Part shown: one piece after another, positions 17,560-25,909 of the stretch
Position numbering within the stretch: the first letter of the stretch is position 1
Layout: each line of letters opens with the position of its first letter
NCBI RefSeq assembly: GCF_943913405.1
Contig: NZ_CALTYA010000008.1
Location: 39,769 to 103,768, forward strand
Length of the DNA stretch: 64,000 nt
Origin: an uncultured Flavobacterium sp.
GTDB taxonomy: Bacteria; Bacteroidota; Bacteroidia; Flavobacteriales; Flavobacteriaceae
Direction: 5' to 3'
Translations under genes and position numbers: made by a program
The notes under the pieces: generated by a model
Told to the model about the DNA's origin: nothing
Seen by the model: the letters and a program-made list of their open reading frames with translations, nothing else
Database searches by the model: none

Positions 17560-19731
17560 TTATTTTTTTGCTTCCACCAATTCCAACGAATCTAAATCTA
17601 CTTTTGAAGTGAAGATTCCATAGTTGACCGTCACTTTATTTTTCTCGATTTTATCAATAGTTCCAATTGCTTTTCCGTCAATCATTCGCACTCTGTCGCC
17701 AAGTTTTAAAATTGGTTTTGGCTTGTTTGCTTCTAATTTTATCGCTTTGATTTTCTTTTCTTTTTTCTCTTCTCTAATTTCTTCAACTTTTACAGAAACT
17801 TCTTCAATAATCTGTTTCTGGATGATTTCTTTGGCTTTCTTTTCTTTTACCGTAACTTTTTTGCGTTTAGAATTTTCAATTTCTACCATTTTCAAAAACT
17901 CTCCGATCAAATCTTTTTTATTCTTATTATTGAAATACTTTTCAGAAATATCATCGACCTTCTGTCCCATATAAATCAGGCGCTGATTGGCATCATATAA
18001 TTCTTGGTAGCGTTCTAATTTATCCTGAATTTTTACATTAATATTTTGCATTTTATTGCTTTCTTCACGTGCGCGAACTTCCTCTTCCTTTAAATTTTGG
18101 GAAGTTTTTTCTAGTTTAGAACGTTCTTTCTGCAATGTAGCAATCGTCTTGTCAAAACGTACTTTTCCGCCTTCAATTTTCTTCTTGGCACGATTTATCA
18201 ATCCGTATGGAATTCCGTTTTTTTGTGCAACTTCAAAAGTGAATGAACTTCCGGCCTGGCCGAGAATCAATTTATATAAAGGTTCTAAAGATTGTTCATC
18301 AAAAAGCATGTTTGCATTCGAAGCAAAAGGCAGTTCGTTCGCCAAAATTTTCAAGTTGGAATAATGCGTCGTAATAATTCCAAAAGCTTCTCGATGGTAA
18401 AATTCTTCCAAGAAAGTTTCTGCCAAAGCACCTCCCAATTCAGGATCAGAACCTGTTCCAAATTCATCAATCAAGAACAATGTCTTTGCATTACATTTCT
18501 TCAAAAAGTAGTTCATGTTCTTTAATCGGTAGCTGTATGTACTCAAATGATTTTCAATAGATTGGTTGTCACCAATATCCGTAAGAATTCTATCAAATAA
18601 AAACGTTTCGCTGCGTTCATGAACTGGAATCAGCATCCCGCTTTGCAGCATCAATTGAAGCAATCCGACTGTTTTTAAAGAGATCGTTTTTCCGCCTGCA
18701 TTTGGTCCAGAAATTACAATAATCCTGCTTTTGTCAGTCAATTCGATCGTCTGCGGAAACGTAATTTCGTTCTTCTTTTTATTATTCAAATATAAAATTG
18801 GATGGAAAGCTTCTCTGAAATAAAGTCGTTTTTCTTCAATAATATTTGGAAGAATTCCGTTGATTTTGTTGGCATATTTTGCTTTTCCAGAGACAACATC
18901 AATATCGCTCAAAAAATGCTGATATGTTTTTAAAAGTTCTAAATAAGGACGAATGTCATTCGTAAGCTGTTTCAGAATTCGAGTAATTTCCTCTTTTTCT
19001 TCGTATTCTAAATTGCTTAATTCACGAGAATATCTCAAAGTCGCTTCGGGTTCGATATAAGTAATGCTTCCTGTTTTAGAATTTCCTAAAATCGAGCCTT
19101 TCACTTTTCTGCGATACATAGCCGAAACTGCTAAAACTCTGCGGTTTTCAACAATACTTTCCTTGATATCATCTAAATAACCAAGTCCGTTGTATTGGCT
19201 TAAAGCTAATCCGAAACTCTGGTTGATTTTGCCTCGAACCAAATTCATATTACGGCGAACTTCCACCAAAACAGGCGAAGCATTGTCTTTTATTTCTCCA
19301 TATTTGTCAACAATTTCATCAATTTTTTGGACGATGAATTTCGTATATTCCACTTCTGAAGCTTTCAGGCTCAACTTCGGATAATAATCATTAAATTTTT
19401 TCAAGAAAAGGAGCAAGACATTTACCGTTTCTGAAATAGTTGCAATTTTTCTAAAACTTCCAACTTCTAAAAAGCTGTCTTCAATCGCCAGAAATTTTAT
19501 TTCATGCGCAATTGCCTCAAATCCGTGATTTGGAAATGCGTTGTTATTGGTAAATGAAGAAACATATTCTGAAGTCTGATGCAAGGCATTCATCAGCTCT
19601 TCCTTGTTTCTGAAAGGCGTGATTTGAAGCGCTTTTTCCTTCCCAAGATCTGTGTTGCAGATTTCCGAAATGGTTTGCAAGACGGTATTGAATTCTAAAT
19701 CTTGTAACGTTTTATCTGTGATACTAATCAT
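17560..19731 (-). CDS. mutS2: MutS2-type DNA repair ATPase lacking a Smr domain
   Basis: A 723-residue protein with the MutS core and ABC-type ATPase: Walker A GPNAGGKTISLKT and Walker B LFLIDEFGTGSDPELGG. A long charged coiled coil follows, and a short basic KOW-like end (GDRVRMIDGKAIGTIDKIEKN). The mismatch-recognition N-domain of MutS1 is absent, as in MutS2. The Smr nuclease domain that usually ends MutS2 at about 780 residues is missing. I chose the ATG at 19731 (MISITDKTL) although the frame is open to 19893, because a promoter -7 element lies at 19756-19763 and the extension is not MutS2-like. MutS2 acts on recombination intermediates or stalled ribosomes in other bacteria. Confidence 0.92.
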   Translation of the reverse strand: MISITDKTLQDLEFNTVLQTISEICNTDLGKEKALQITPFRNKEELMNALHQTSEYVSSFTNNNAFPNHGFEAIAHEIKFLAIEDSFLEVGSFRKIATISETVNVLLLFLKKFNDYYPKLSLKASEVEYTKFIVQKIDEIVDKYGEIKDNASPVLVEVRRNMNLVRGKINQSFGLALSQYNGLGYLDDIKESIVENRRVLAVSAMYRRKVKGSILGNSKTGSITYIEPEATLRYSRELSNLEYEEKEEITRILKQLTNDIRPYLELLKTYQHFLSDIDVVSGKAKYANKINGILPNIIEEKRLYFREAFHPILYLNNKKKNEITFPQTIELTDKSRIIVISGPNAGGKTISLKTVGLLQLMLQSGMLIPVHERSETFLFDRILTDIGDNQSIENHLSTYSYRLKNMNYFLKKCNAKTLFLIDEFGTGSDPELGGALAETFLEEFYHREAFGIITTHYSNLKILANELPFASNANMLFDEQSLEPLYKLILGQAGSSFTFEVAQKNGIPYGLINRAKKKIEGGKVRFDKTIATLQKERSKLEKTSQNLKEEEVRAREESNKMQNINVKIQDKLERYQELYDANQRLIYMGQKVDDISEKYFNNKNKKDLIGEFLKMVEIENSKRKKVTVKEKKAKEIIQKQIIEEVSVKVEEIREEKKEKKIKAIKLEANKPKPILKLGDRVRMIDGKAIGTIDKIEKNKVTVNYGIFTSKVDLDSLELVEAKK

Positions 19732-19755
19732 TTTTTGTAATAGCGATTTTATATG

Positions 19756-19763
19756 CAAAAATA
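19756..19763 (-). promoter_or_regulatory. candidate -7 element for mutS2
   Basis: On the minus strand this reads TATTTTTG, a match to TAnnTTTG, 24 bp upstream of the chosen ATG at 19731. It lies within the N-terminal extension of the longer open frame and so decides the start. Confidence 0.5.
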
Positions 19764-19875
19764 CGAAAAACAATGCCATCGAAATGCAGTAATTTTTCGA
19801 GTTAATGCTAAAGGAATTATAATTTTTAATGTGTTTTCGGTAAAACTTTCCGAAATTTGTGGCTAAACCATTTTT

Positions 19876-20541
19876 ATGCAAGTTAACATTCATCCATCTT
19901 GGAAAGCCGTTTTGTCAGACGAATTTGAAAAGCCTTATTTTGAGCATCTTATCAATTTTGTAAAGTCAGAATACAAATCTCACGTTTGCTATCCAAAAGG
20001 AAGCCAAATTTTTTCTGCTTTTGACCATTGCCATTTTGATGACGTAAAAGTGGTAATTATCGGGCAAGATCCTTATCATGGGCCAAATCAAGCGAATGGT
20101 TTATGCTTTTCTGTCAATGACGGAATTTCGTTTCCGCCTTCGCTTCAGAATATTTTCAAGGAAATTGAAACCGAATTAAAACAGCCACTGCCAAAAACCG
20201 GAAATTTAGAGCGATGGGCAGATCAAGGCGTTTTGCTTCTAAATGCGACTTTAACCGTAAGGCAAGGCGAGGCGGGAAGCCATCAAAAACAGGGCTGGGA
20301 AACCTTTACTGATGCCGTAATCCAAAAGGTTTCTGATGAAAATGACAAAGTCGTTTTCTTGCTTTGGGGCGGTTTTGCACAAAAAAAAGGAACAATGATA
20401 GACGGTTCTAAACATTTAATCCTCAATTCTGGCCATCCTTCGCCATTAAGCGCCAATCGTGGTTTTTGGTTTGGAAACAATCACTTTTTGAAAGCTAACG
20501 AATACTTGAAATCTCTTGGCAAAAAAGAAATTGAATGGTAA
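19876..20541 (+). CDS. ung: uracil-DNA glycosylase, family 1
   Basis: A 221-residue enzyme that excises uracil from DNA. The catalytic water-activating loop GQDPYHGP (D65), the LLLNATLTV segment and the HPSPLSA leucine-loop region (about 186-192) with its catalytic histidine are intact. Length is standard. The gene is divergent from mutS2, a pairing of repair genes that may be coincidental. Its stop lies only 8 bp from the stop of the convergent lipoprotein gene. Confidence 0.97.
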   Translation: MQVNIHPSWKAVLSDEFEKPYFEHLINFVKSEYKSHVCYPKGSQIFSAFDHCHFDDVKVVIIGQDPYHGPNQANGLCFSVNDGISFPPSLQNIFKEIETELKQPLPKTGNLERWADQGVLLLNATLTVRQGEAGSHQKQGWETFTDAVIQKVSDENDKVVFLLWGGFAQKKGTMIDGSKHLILNSGHPSPLSANRGFWFGNNHFLKANEYLKSLGKKEIEW

Positions 20542-20549
20542 TCTTCGAT

Positions 20550-21125
20550 TTATTCTACAGTAAAATAATAAAAACCGTCAGTTGAATTATTGACTGTAGT
20601 TCTTATATTCAAGTAAGTAGATTTTTCACTATCGTTATTTGACGCTAATTCAAGATGCGATGCTTCTGTAAATCCAAAGAAAATTCGGTAACTTCCTGTT
20701 TGTTCTAAAGGAATTCCTGCTCTAAATTGATAGGTTTCAGTTGCTGAGTTGAAAATACATTCGGCAGTATTATAAGATCCGTCAAAGATATTTCCTTGGT
20801 TTTCAATCATTTTATTTTCCAAATCGATGATTGTCCAAGTGTTATCAGGATTCTTTTTTTCTAATCCGTATGAAAAGCTGAACGAAGCTCCATTTGTAGT
20901 TTTGAAAATATCTAAAGGAGTCGTTTGTCCAGGTTCTGCTAAAAATCTAGAAAAATTAGTATTGACCCACAAAACATTGCCAACTGCATAAGCTGGCTGA
21001 TGTTCCACTTTAATCAAATCTGGAATTGAGATATATTTAGAATTGTAAAATTCATCATCGTCGCCACAGCTTGAAAATGAAGCGATTGCAACTATTGCTA
21101 AAAAAAGTAATTTTATATTTTTCAT
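20550..21125 (-). CDS. hypothetical lipoprotein
   Basis: A 191-residue lipoprotein. The signal MKNIKLLFLAIVAIASFSSC ends in the lipobox cysteine, followed by GDDDEF, an acidic stretch typical of surface-exposed lipoproteins in Bacteroidetes. I use the ATG at 21125 rather than the in-frame ATG at 21152, because the signal peptide starts there. The remainder looks like a beta-sandwich with no known motif. It follows the barrel gene at 21136 by about 10 bp, so the two probably form a two-gene unit of an outer-membrane protein and lipoprotein. Confidence 0.82.
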   Translation of the reverse strand: MKNIKLLFLAIVAIASFSSCGDDDEFYNSKYISIPDLIKVEHQPAYAVGNVLWVNTNFSRFLAEPGQTTPLDIFKTTNGASFSFSYGLEKKNPDNTWTIIDLENKMIENQGNIFDGSYNTAECIFNSATETYQFRAGIPLEQTGSYRIFFGFTEASHLELASNNDSEKSTYLNIRTTVNNSTDGFYYFTVE

Positions 21126-21135
21126 AATAATTTTA

Positions 21136-21708
21136 TTAGAATCTGTATCCAAAGTTTAAGCCTACATGCGGAATCACTTCAGGACTTTTGTCTGTATTGA
21201 AAAGATTTTTTCCTGCTCCAACGATGAGTTCCAAACCAAATTTTTCTTTTAGATATAATTTATAACCAATTGCGCCACCAATTGCCAAGTCTGTATAATT
21301 ATCTTCTTGAGTGGCATAATATCCGTTTCCGGAGCTGTCATTGAAACGTTTTATTTCTCTGTATTTTCCTCCGTTTGCAGATAGAAAAGCTTCTGCAAAA
21401 TAAAAGCTTTTCGAGCTTTTTGAAAGTGCATATCTTACGAAAGGATTGATTTCATATTTAGGAAGCGAACGGTCGTAACCTTTGTCAAAATCTTCTTTTT
21501 GATCTTTGCTGTCTTGGATGCCGCCGCTGATTCCCACTGAGAAATCCTCGTTTAAGAATCGTTCATAACTCACGTGGTATTTCCCAAAAGCTATGGCTGA
21601 AAGTACGTCAAATTTCACTTCATTTTTTTTAGAAGCTAAAATTGACGAGCTTTCTTGGGCGTTCGAAAATTGAAAGGCAATCAATGCCAGAAAAATCCAT
21701 TTTTTCAT
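21136..21708 (-). CDS. outer membrane beta-barrel protein
   Basis: A 190-residue protein with a signal peptide (about 1-17, ending SNAQ), alternating strands rich in Tyr, Phe and Gly, and the terminal GLNFGYRF ending in the usual C-terminal aromatic of barrel proteins. It resembles the DUF3575-like small-barrel class, but I cannot confirm the family. It precedes the lipoprotein gene at 20550-21125 in the same direction. Function unknown. Confidence 0.8.
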   Translation of the reverse strand: MKKWIFLALIAFQFSNAQESSSILASKKNEVKFDVLSAIAFGKYHVSYERFLNEDFSVGISGGIQDSKDQKEDFDKGYDRSLPKYEINPFVRYALSKSSKSFYFAEAFLSANGGKYREIKRFNDSSGNGYYATQEDNYTDLAIGGAIGYKLYLKEKFGLELIVGAGKNLFNTDKSPEVIPHVGLNFGYRF

Positions 21709-21833
21709 AATTGTTTTTTTGATAACCGATTGTAAATATAGAAAAAAGAATGTGATTTTTTAAGTATGTTTTTCGACAAAAGTTGGTCTGTAAATTTAAA
21801 AGAAGCGTGAAAGTTTGACAATTAGCCCTGATG

Positions 21834-21881
21834 TTCGAAAATATCTTTTGTGCCGGCGTTCGGCATAAAAGATATTTCGAA
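21834..21881 (+). ncRNA. strong intergenic hairpin, candidate structured RNA
   Basis: TTCGAAAATATCTTTTGTGCCG (21834-21855 region) pairs with CGGCATAAAAGATATTTCGAA (21861-21881) around a GCGTT loop: about 20 bp with one bulged A and one G-U pair. The flanks AGCCCTGATG before the stem and AGCAGGA after it resemble a recurrent flavobacterial intergenic element, possibly the Flavo-1 RNA class; that name is from memory and unchecked. There is no T-run directly after the stem, so it is not a simple terminator. It lies in a 226-bp gap between two minus-strand genes, reading more naturally on the plus strand. Confidence 0.5.
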
Positions 21882-21934
21882 GCAGCAGGAATTTCATATA
21901 AAAAACACCTGATGTTTGGCTTCTAAAAAAGAAA

Positions 21935-22867
21935 TTAATTCAAAGTCAGAGCTCCTAAAATTTCCTCAGACATAAACGGACCGCCAGGATAAGTGGCCGT
22001 GTAATCTAGGTTCAGCCAAATTTGTCCGCGCTCGTCGATATGATAATGAAGCTCTTTTCCTTTGCTTTCTTCTTTGAAAAGGACTTCTTTTATCAGGTAA
22101 TTTACCGCTTCTAAATCGACCTTGTTCCCGATCAAAACTTCGGGATAAATGTGGCCTCCGGTGTGAATCAGCCTCGGCGTGCTTCCGACAGCTCTGACGC
22201 AGGCGGCCATTAAAATCGCATGGTCGTCACAGTCGCCTGAAAAGTGAATCAGGGATTCGGTGGCTCTGGCTATATATTCTTTACCTTTTGGATCGTTGAC
22301 GTAGTTCCAGCGTTTCTGGATTTCCTTGAAAACGGCAAAAGTTTGAATCAGGCGGCGGTATCCTTTGTAGCCTTTTACGTTTCTGAAATATTTTGTAGTT
22401 GCCAAAAGCGCAAAGTTTCTGACCTCAGGATTGTCATATTCAATGGCGCTCAAAATCTTAGATTTATTCGGAAAAGGAAGCAGTTTTGAGATGATAATAT
22501 CTTGAGGATTAGGATCATCCGACATGCTGTAAACCATGGATCGGTAATCTTCAAATACGCTGTTGAAGCCATAATTTCCAAAGGTACTCCCATAAATCAA
22601 AGCGACCAAATACAAAGCCAAGCAGATTATTATGATTGTCCTCAAAAGTCTTAAAATCAGCTGAATAAGAACTACGATTGAAACGAAAAGCAAAATTCTA
22701 TCGATCTGAAATGGCCATTCAGGATCGATAAGATTTTGATGTATAATAATGAATACCGGAATGGCAATCAGGATGTTAAGAACAAAAATAATAACATTGT
22801 CCCATGGTTTTTTGACCTGAAGCTTTGCCTTTATTTTTTTGAAATCTATGTTTTCCCGTTTTATCAT
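21935..22867 (-). CDS. membrane protein with transglutaminase-like domain
   Basis: A 310-residue protein with three hydrophobic helices in the first 110 residues and a transglutaminase-like domain beyond: HFSGDCDDHAILMAACVRAVG carries the nucleophilic Cys, GGHIYPEVLIG the His, and a later Asp is plausible in LNLDYT. The fold is used by proteases and peptide cross-linkers. It is the last gene of a tight minus-strand run from 25437 (spacing to the previous gene 22 bp). The substrate is unknown; topology suggests the catalytic domain faces one side of the inner membrane. Confidence 0.82.
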   Translation of the reverse strand: MIKRENIDFKKIKAKLQVKKPWDNVIIFVLNILIAIPVFIIIHQNLIDPEWPFQIDRILLFVSIVVLIQLILRLLRTIIIICLALYLVALIYGSTFGNYGFNSVFEDYRSMVYSMSDDPNPQDIIISKLLPFPNKSKILSAIEYDNPEVRNFALLATTKYFRNVKGYKGYRRLIQTFAVFKEIQKRWNYVNDPKGKEYIARATESLIHFSGDCDDHAILMAACVRAVGSTPRLIHTGGHIYPEVLIGNKVDLEAVNYLIKEVLFKEESKGKELHYHIDERGQIWLNLDYTATYPGGPFMSEEILGALTLN

Positions 22868-22889
22868 ATTTGACCCAAAAGACTTACTT

Positions 22890-23738
22890 TTAGCTTTTTA
22901 CTATGCTTACAAAAGTACCTTTTTTATCAATAATAGAAAGTTCTAAAAGCTGATTTTGGACATTGTTTAACGTTTTTTCGTCTAATTGCTTCTGCGACCA
23001 TTCTGTTAAGGAAAGCCATTCTTGGATATCTTCAATTTTTTGGTTGTATCTTGAAGCTAAAGTTCTGTCAATACTAGGAATTTCCTTGAACTCTTCTGTA
23101 GTCTTGTTGATGATTTCTAGAATAGTTTTTATTGCGTCAGGATTATTTTGAAGAATTTCATCTCTAACAGCAATCACGAAACACGGCCAAGGAGTAGGGC
23201 AGTCTGCAATTCTGCGGAAAGTTCCATTGTCAACCAAAGGTTTTGTCATGAAACGTTCCCACATAAAATAATCTGCAGTTCCGTTTGACAGTGCTTCAAC
23301 AGCACCGTCGATAGTGTTTATGATTTCAAATTTCAAATCCTTTGTTTTCCAGCCTTGGTTGTGCGCATTTACATACGCCATCAATTGCGAGCCAGAACCA
23401 ATTCGACTGATGGCTACTTTTGTGTTTTCTAAATCAGAAAGGTTTTGATATTTAGATTTCGCATCCACGTGAATTCCCCAAATCAAAGGCGATTGCACAT
23501 AAACTTGCACAATCTTGCTTGGATTTCCGGCAACAATATCTTTGATAATTCCTTCGGTCAGAATCACGGCAACATCTGTTTCGCCGTTGCGAAGCATCTG
23601 GCATAATTTTCCAGTTCCTTCTGGAACATCTGTCCATTCAAGATTTATTCCTTCTGCTTCAAATTCTTCATTTTCAATGGATAAATGCCAAGGCAAGTTA
23701 AAATGCTCTGGAACTCCAGCAATTTTTATAGTTTTCAT
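22890..23738 (-). CDS. leaderless periplasmic-binding-protein-like protein
   Basis: A 282-residue protein of the NMT1/SsuA-type binding fold: KIAGVPEHFNLPWHLSIE, an EGTGKLCQMLRNGETDVAV segment, and the GSGSQLMAYV motif. There is no signal peptide and no ABC permease or ATPase nearby, so it is probably cytosolic. It resembles the leaderless family typified by the fungal protein Ca3427 (recalled, not checked). The start ATG directly abuts the TAA of the upstream VOC gene, showing translational coupling in one operon. Ligand unknown. Confidence 0.8.
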   Translation of the reverse strand: MKTIKIAGVPEHFNLPWHLSIENEEFEAEGINLEWTDVPEGTGKLCQMLRNGETDVAVILTEGIIKDIVAGNPSKIVQVYVQSPLIWGIHVDAKSKYQNLSDLENTKVAISRIGSGSQLMAYVNAHNQGWKTKDLKFEIINTIDGAVEALSNGTADYFMWERFMTKPLVDNGTFRRIADCPTPWPCFVIAVRDEILQNNPDAIKTILEIINKTTEEFKEIPSIDRTLASRYNQKIEDIQEWLSLTEWSQKQLDEKTLNNVQNQLLELSIIDKKGTFVSIVKS

Positions 23739-24119
23739 TTAATTTGTAATTTTTAAAGGTGACAAAACGATTCTATAGCCATCCGGATCAAGAAACATTT
23801 TGCCATTTTCATTCCAGTAAGGATTCTTTGAAGGTACTAATAAAATATTATTTTTCGATAGTTTTTCTAACAATGAATCATATTTATTTTCGCTTTCAGG
23901 ATACAAAACTAAAATATCATCTTCGTCAAAATGATGATTTGCTTTTTCCTCAGAAGTGGTAAATTCTAAATGCCAATCTGCATTTTCGTAGCCTAAAAAT
24001 ATTCCGTTATAGTTATCGTGATTTTCAAAACTTCCTAATAATTCAAACTCCAAAATATTGATGTAAAAGGATTTGATTATTTCTAAATCATTTGTATGTC
24101 GTGCAAATCTGAAAGTCAT
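23739..24119 (-). CDS. VOC (glyoxalase/bleomycin-resistance) family protein
   Basis: A 126-residue single-domain VOC protein: the N-terminal FRFARHTNDLEIIKSFY and C-terminal GKMFLDPDGYRIVLSPL are typical beta-alpha-beta-beta-beta halves, with the FxDPDGxxIxL motif. The family includes metal-dependent dioxygenases, isomerases and drug-binding proteins; the substrate cannot be inferred. Its ATG overlaps the stop of the DinB gene by ATGA, and its stop abuts the start of the binding-protein gene. Confidence 0.87.
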   Translation of the reverse strand: MTFRFARHTNDLEIIKSFYINILEFELLGSFENHDNYNGIFLGYENADWHLEFTTSEEKANHHFDEDDILVLYPESENKYDSLLEKLSKNNILLVPSKNPYWNENGKMFLDPDGYRIVLSPLKITN

Positions 24120-24565
24120 TCTGTTTTTTTTATTTGATTGATGTGGTGCTCAAGATGTTCTACAAAATCGGTCATTAAATACCACAAATTGATAATAGAA
24201 TTGTCTTTCAGCAGAATTTCATATTCTAAAGTTTCATCATTTACTGATTTAAAAATCCGTAAAATCTGCTTGTTTATAGAGAGCCAAAACTGTACCAATT
24301 CTTCAATATCCATTTCTTGGGATTGATTAATCTTGACCAAATCATTTTGGTTGTAAGTTCTATAAATGTATGGTTTTTCGGCATAATTTATTTCTGTAAA
24401 ACGAATCAAATTATGTATTGAAGAATCTGCCAAATGGCCAAGGATTTCTTTCTTTGACCATTTTTCTTCCGAGGTTTTTTCTTCTAAAATAGAAATAGCT
24501 GTAGTCCTGAAATATTCTAAATTTTCAGCAAGCAATCGTTCAAATTTATCAATTGCAGTCTGCAT
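24116..24565 (-). CDS. DinB family protein
   Basis: A 149-residue four-helix protein of DinB/YfiT type, with KEILGHLADSSIHNL (first metal His) and the C-terminal DFVEHLEHHINQI (His pair). Many members are metal-dependent thiol-S-transferases using bacillithiol or mycothiol, which would fit a bacillithiol-producing host, but that is inference. It overlaps the VOC gene by four bases and starts 2 bp after the nucleoside phosphorylase stop. Confidence 0.87.
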   Translation of the reverse strand: MQTAIDKFERLLAENLEYFRTTAISILEEKTSEEKWSKKEILGHLADSSIHNLIRFTEINYAEKPYIYRTYNQNDLVKINQSQEMDIEELVQFWLSINKQILRIFKSVNDETLEYEILLKDNSIINLWYLMTDFVEHLEHHINQIKKTE

Positions 24566-24567
24566 TT

Positions 24568-25437
24568 TTATTGGCTGACGATTTTATCTAAAGCGTAAGC
24601 AATTAATTCATCCACAGCTTTATAAGGATCTTCACTAAAAGTACCGCTTGCACGATTAGCAATAATTGCATTTAATGATAAAGCTTGATGACCAAGCAAA
24701 GCTGACAAGCCATAAATAGCTGCAGTTTCCATTTCAAGATTGGTAATTCTATTATCATCAAAATTGAAATTATCCATTTTGTTATTTAATTCCGGATCTT
24801 GAATTTCAAGGCGCAAAACTCTTCCTTGTGGTCCATAAAATCCTCCAGCAGTTGCTGTAATTCCTTTGAAAATTTTATCGCTTTCAATCAGCTTTTCAAG
24901 CTTTTCACTGCATTTTACTACGTATGGTTTTCCTTTTCGGATATCCCAATTGGTGTGGTTTATAAAAGCTTCCTCGATAGCATAAGAAGTAATTTTGTCA
25001 ATCAAATAGGAGCGAAGCATATTGTCCAGACCTAATCCAAATTTTGACATCACAAAACTATCCACAGGAATATCTTTTTGCAAAGAACCCGAAGTTCCGA
25101 TTCTGATGATATTTAAGGAAGTCAATTCTTCTTTCGGCTGTCGCGTTTCTAAATCGATATTGACCAATGCGTCCAATTCATTAATTACGATATCAATATT
25201 GTCAGGGCCGATTCCTGTTGACATTACCGTAATTCTTTTTCCTTTATAAGTTCCCGTCTGAGTTTTAAATTCTCTTTTTTGTGTAGAAAATTCTATTGAA
25301 TCAAAAAATTGCGTGATTTTTTCAACACGGTTTTGGTCGCCCACGAAGATAATATCGTTTGCTATATGCTCTGGTTTCAAATTCAAATGGTAAACACTTC
25401 CATCCGGATTTAGTATTAATTCTGATGATTGTATCAT
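24568..25437 (-). CDS. nucleoside phosphorylase (PNP/UDP family)
   Basis: A 289-residue PNP_UDP_1 protein. It cleaves nucleosides with phosphate to give a base and ribose-1-phosphate. Visible are VGDQNRVEKI near residue 32, MSTGIGPDNIDIV (phosphate loop), RIGTSGSLQ and NLEMETAAIYGLS (ribose-binding Glu, Met and Glu). The last motif resembles uridine phosphorylase more than purine enzymes, but specificity needs activity data. It is the first gene of the 25437-21935 operon. Confidence 0.9.
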   Translation of the reverse strand: MIQSSELILNPDGSVYHLNLKPEHIANDIIFVGDQNRVEKITQFFDSIEFSTQKREFKTQTGTYKGKRITVMSTGIGPDNIDIVINELDALVNIDLETRQPKEELTSLNIIRIGTSGSLQKDIPVDSFVMSKFGLGLDNMLRSYLIDKITSYAIEEAFINHTNWDIRKGKPYVVKCSEKLEKLIESDKIFKGITATAGGFYGPQGRVLRLEIQDPELNNKMDNFNFDDNRITNLEMETAAIYGLSALLGHQALSLNAIIANRASGTFSEDPYKAVDELIAYALDKIVSQ

Positions 25438-25443
25438 TTTTAT

Positions 25444-25475
25444 AAGTTGCTAAGGTTTTAGGCACAAAGGCACAA
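25444..25475. repeat. short intergenic repeat motif
   Basis: AGTTGCTAAGGTTT (25445-25458) followed by GGCACAAAGGCACAAAG. The same 14-mer occurs at 50737-50750, with a second partial copy just after. It is a recurrent intergenic word shared by two distant gaps in this window; function unknown. Confidence 0.4.
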
Positions 25476-25517
25476 AGTTTTGAGATTGATTTTTGACTAT
25501 GTAAATGGTATTGAAAT

Positions 25518-25850
25518 TTATCCGCCTACACGCTTTACTTTAAAGCCTTTATCTTTTAAAATTGTCATTATTTTATCACGGTAATCGCCTTGGATGATGA
25601 TTTCTCCGTCTTTAAAACTGCCGCCAACGGCTAATTTACTTTTTATTTCTTTGGCAAGAATTTTAAAGTCTTCATCTTCTCCAGTATAACCAGAAATTAT
25701 TGTGGTAGGTTTTCCTTTTCGTTTTTCATATTTGCAGATCATCGGTTCTTTTTGGATCCAGAGTTCTTTTGGTTCCGATGAACTCTCTTCGATTTCTTGA
25801 GAAGGCTCGTGATCTGGGAAAAGGTTTTTTAATTGGTCTTGTAAATCCAT
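25518..25850 (-). CDS. eIF1/SUI1 (YciH-like) translation factor
   Basis: A 110-residue protein whose second half is a SUI1 domain: RKGKPTTIISGY, KSKLAVGGSFKDGEIIIQGD and the basic end GFKVKRVGG. Bacterial YciH is proposed to affect start-codon fidelity by binding the 30S subunit. It precedes the inverted-repeat-flanked nuclease gene in the same direction. Family confident; role inferred. Confidence 0.93.
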   Translation of the reverse strand: MDLQDQLKNLFPDHEPSQEIEESSSEPKELWIQKEPMICKYEKRKGKPTTIISGYTGEDEDFKILAKEIKSKLAVGGSFKDGEIIIQGDYRDKIMTILKDKGFKVKRVGG

Positions 25851-25870
25851 TTTAATTTATTTTTATTCGG

Positions 25871-25909
25871 ACGCGGATTCGGGCGGATTACGCTGGTTTT
25901 CGCGGATTT
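25871..25909 (+). repeat. left copy of 39-bp inverted repeat flanking the GxxExxY gene
   Basis: Begins ACGCGGATT, includes GCGGATTACGCT in the middle and ends GCGGATTT. Three GCGGATT words lie within 39 bp. It matches the reverse complement of 26350-26388 at 35 of 39 positions; all four differences are transitions. Its right end touches the stop codon of the nuclease gene (25909-25911). Confidence 0.85.

Noticed and set aside
19732..19893. N-terminal 54-residue extension of MutS2
   Set aside because: It overlaps the ung start, contains a promoter-like -7 element and has no similarity to the MutS2 N-terminus, which begins MISITDKTL.
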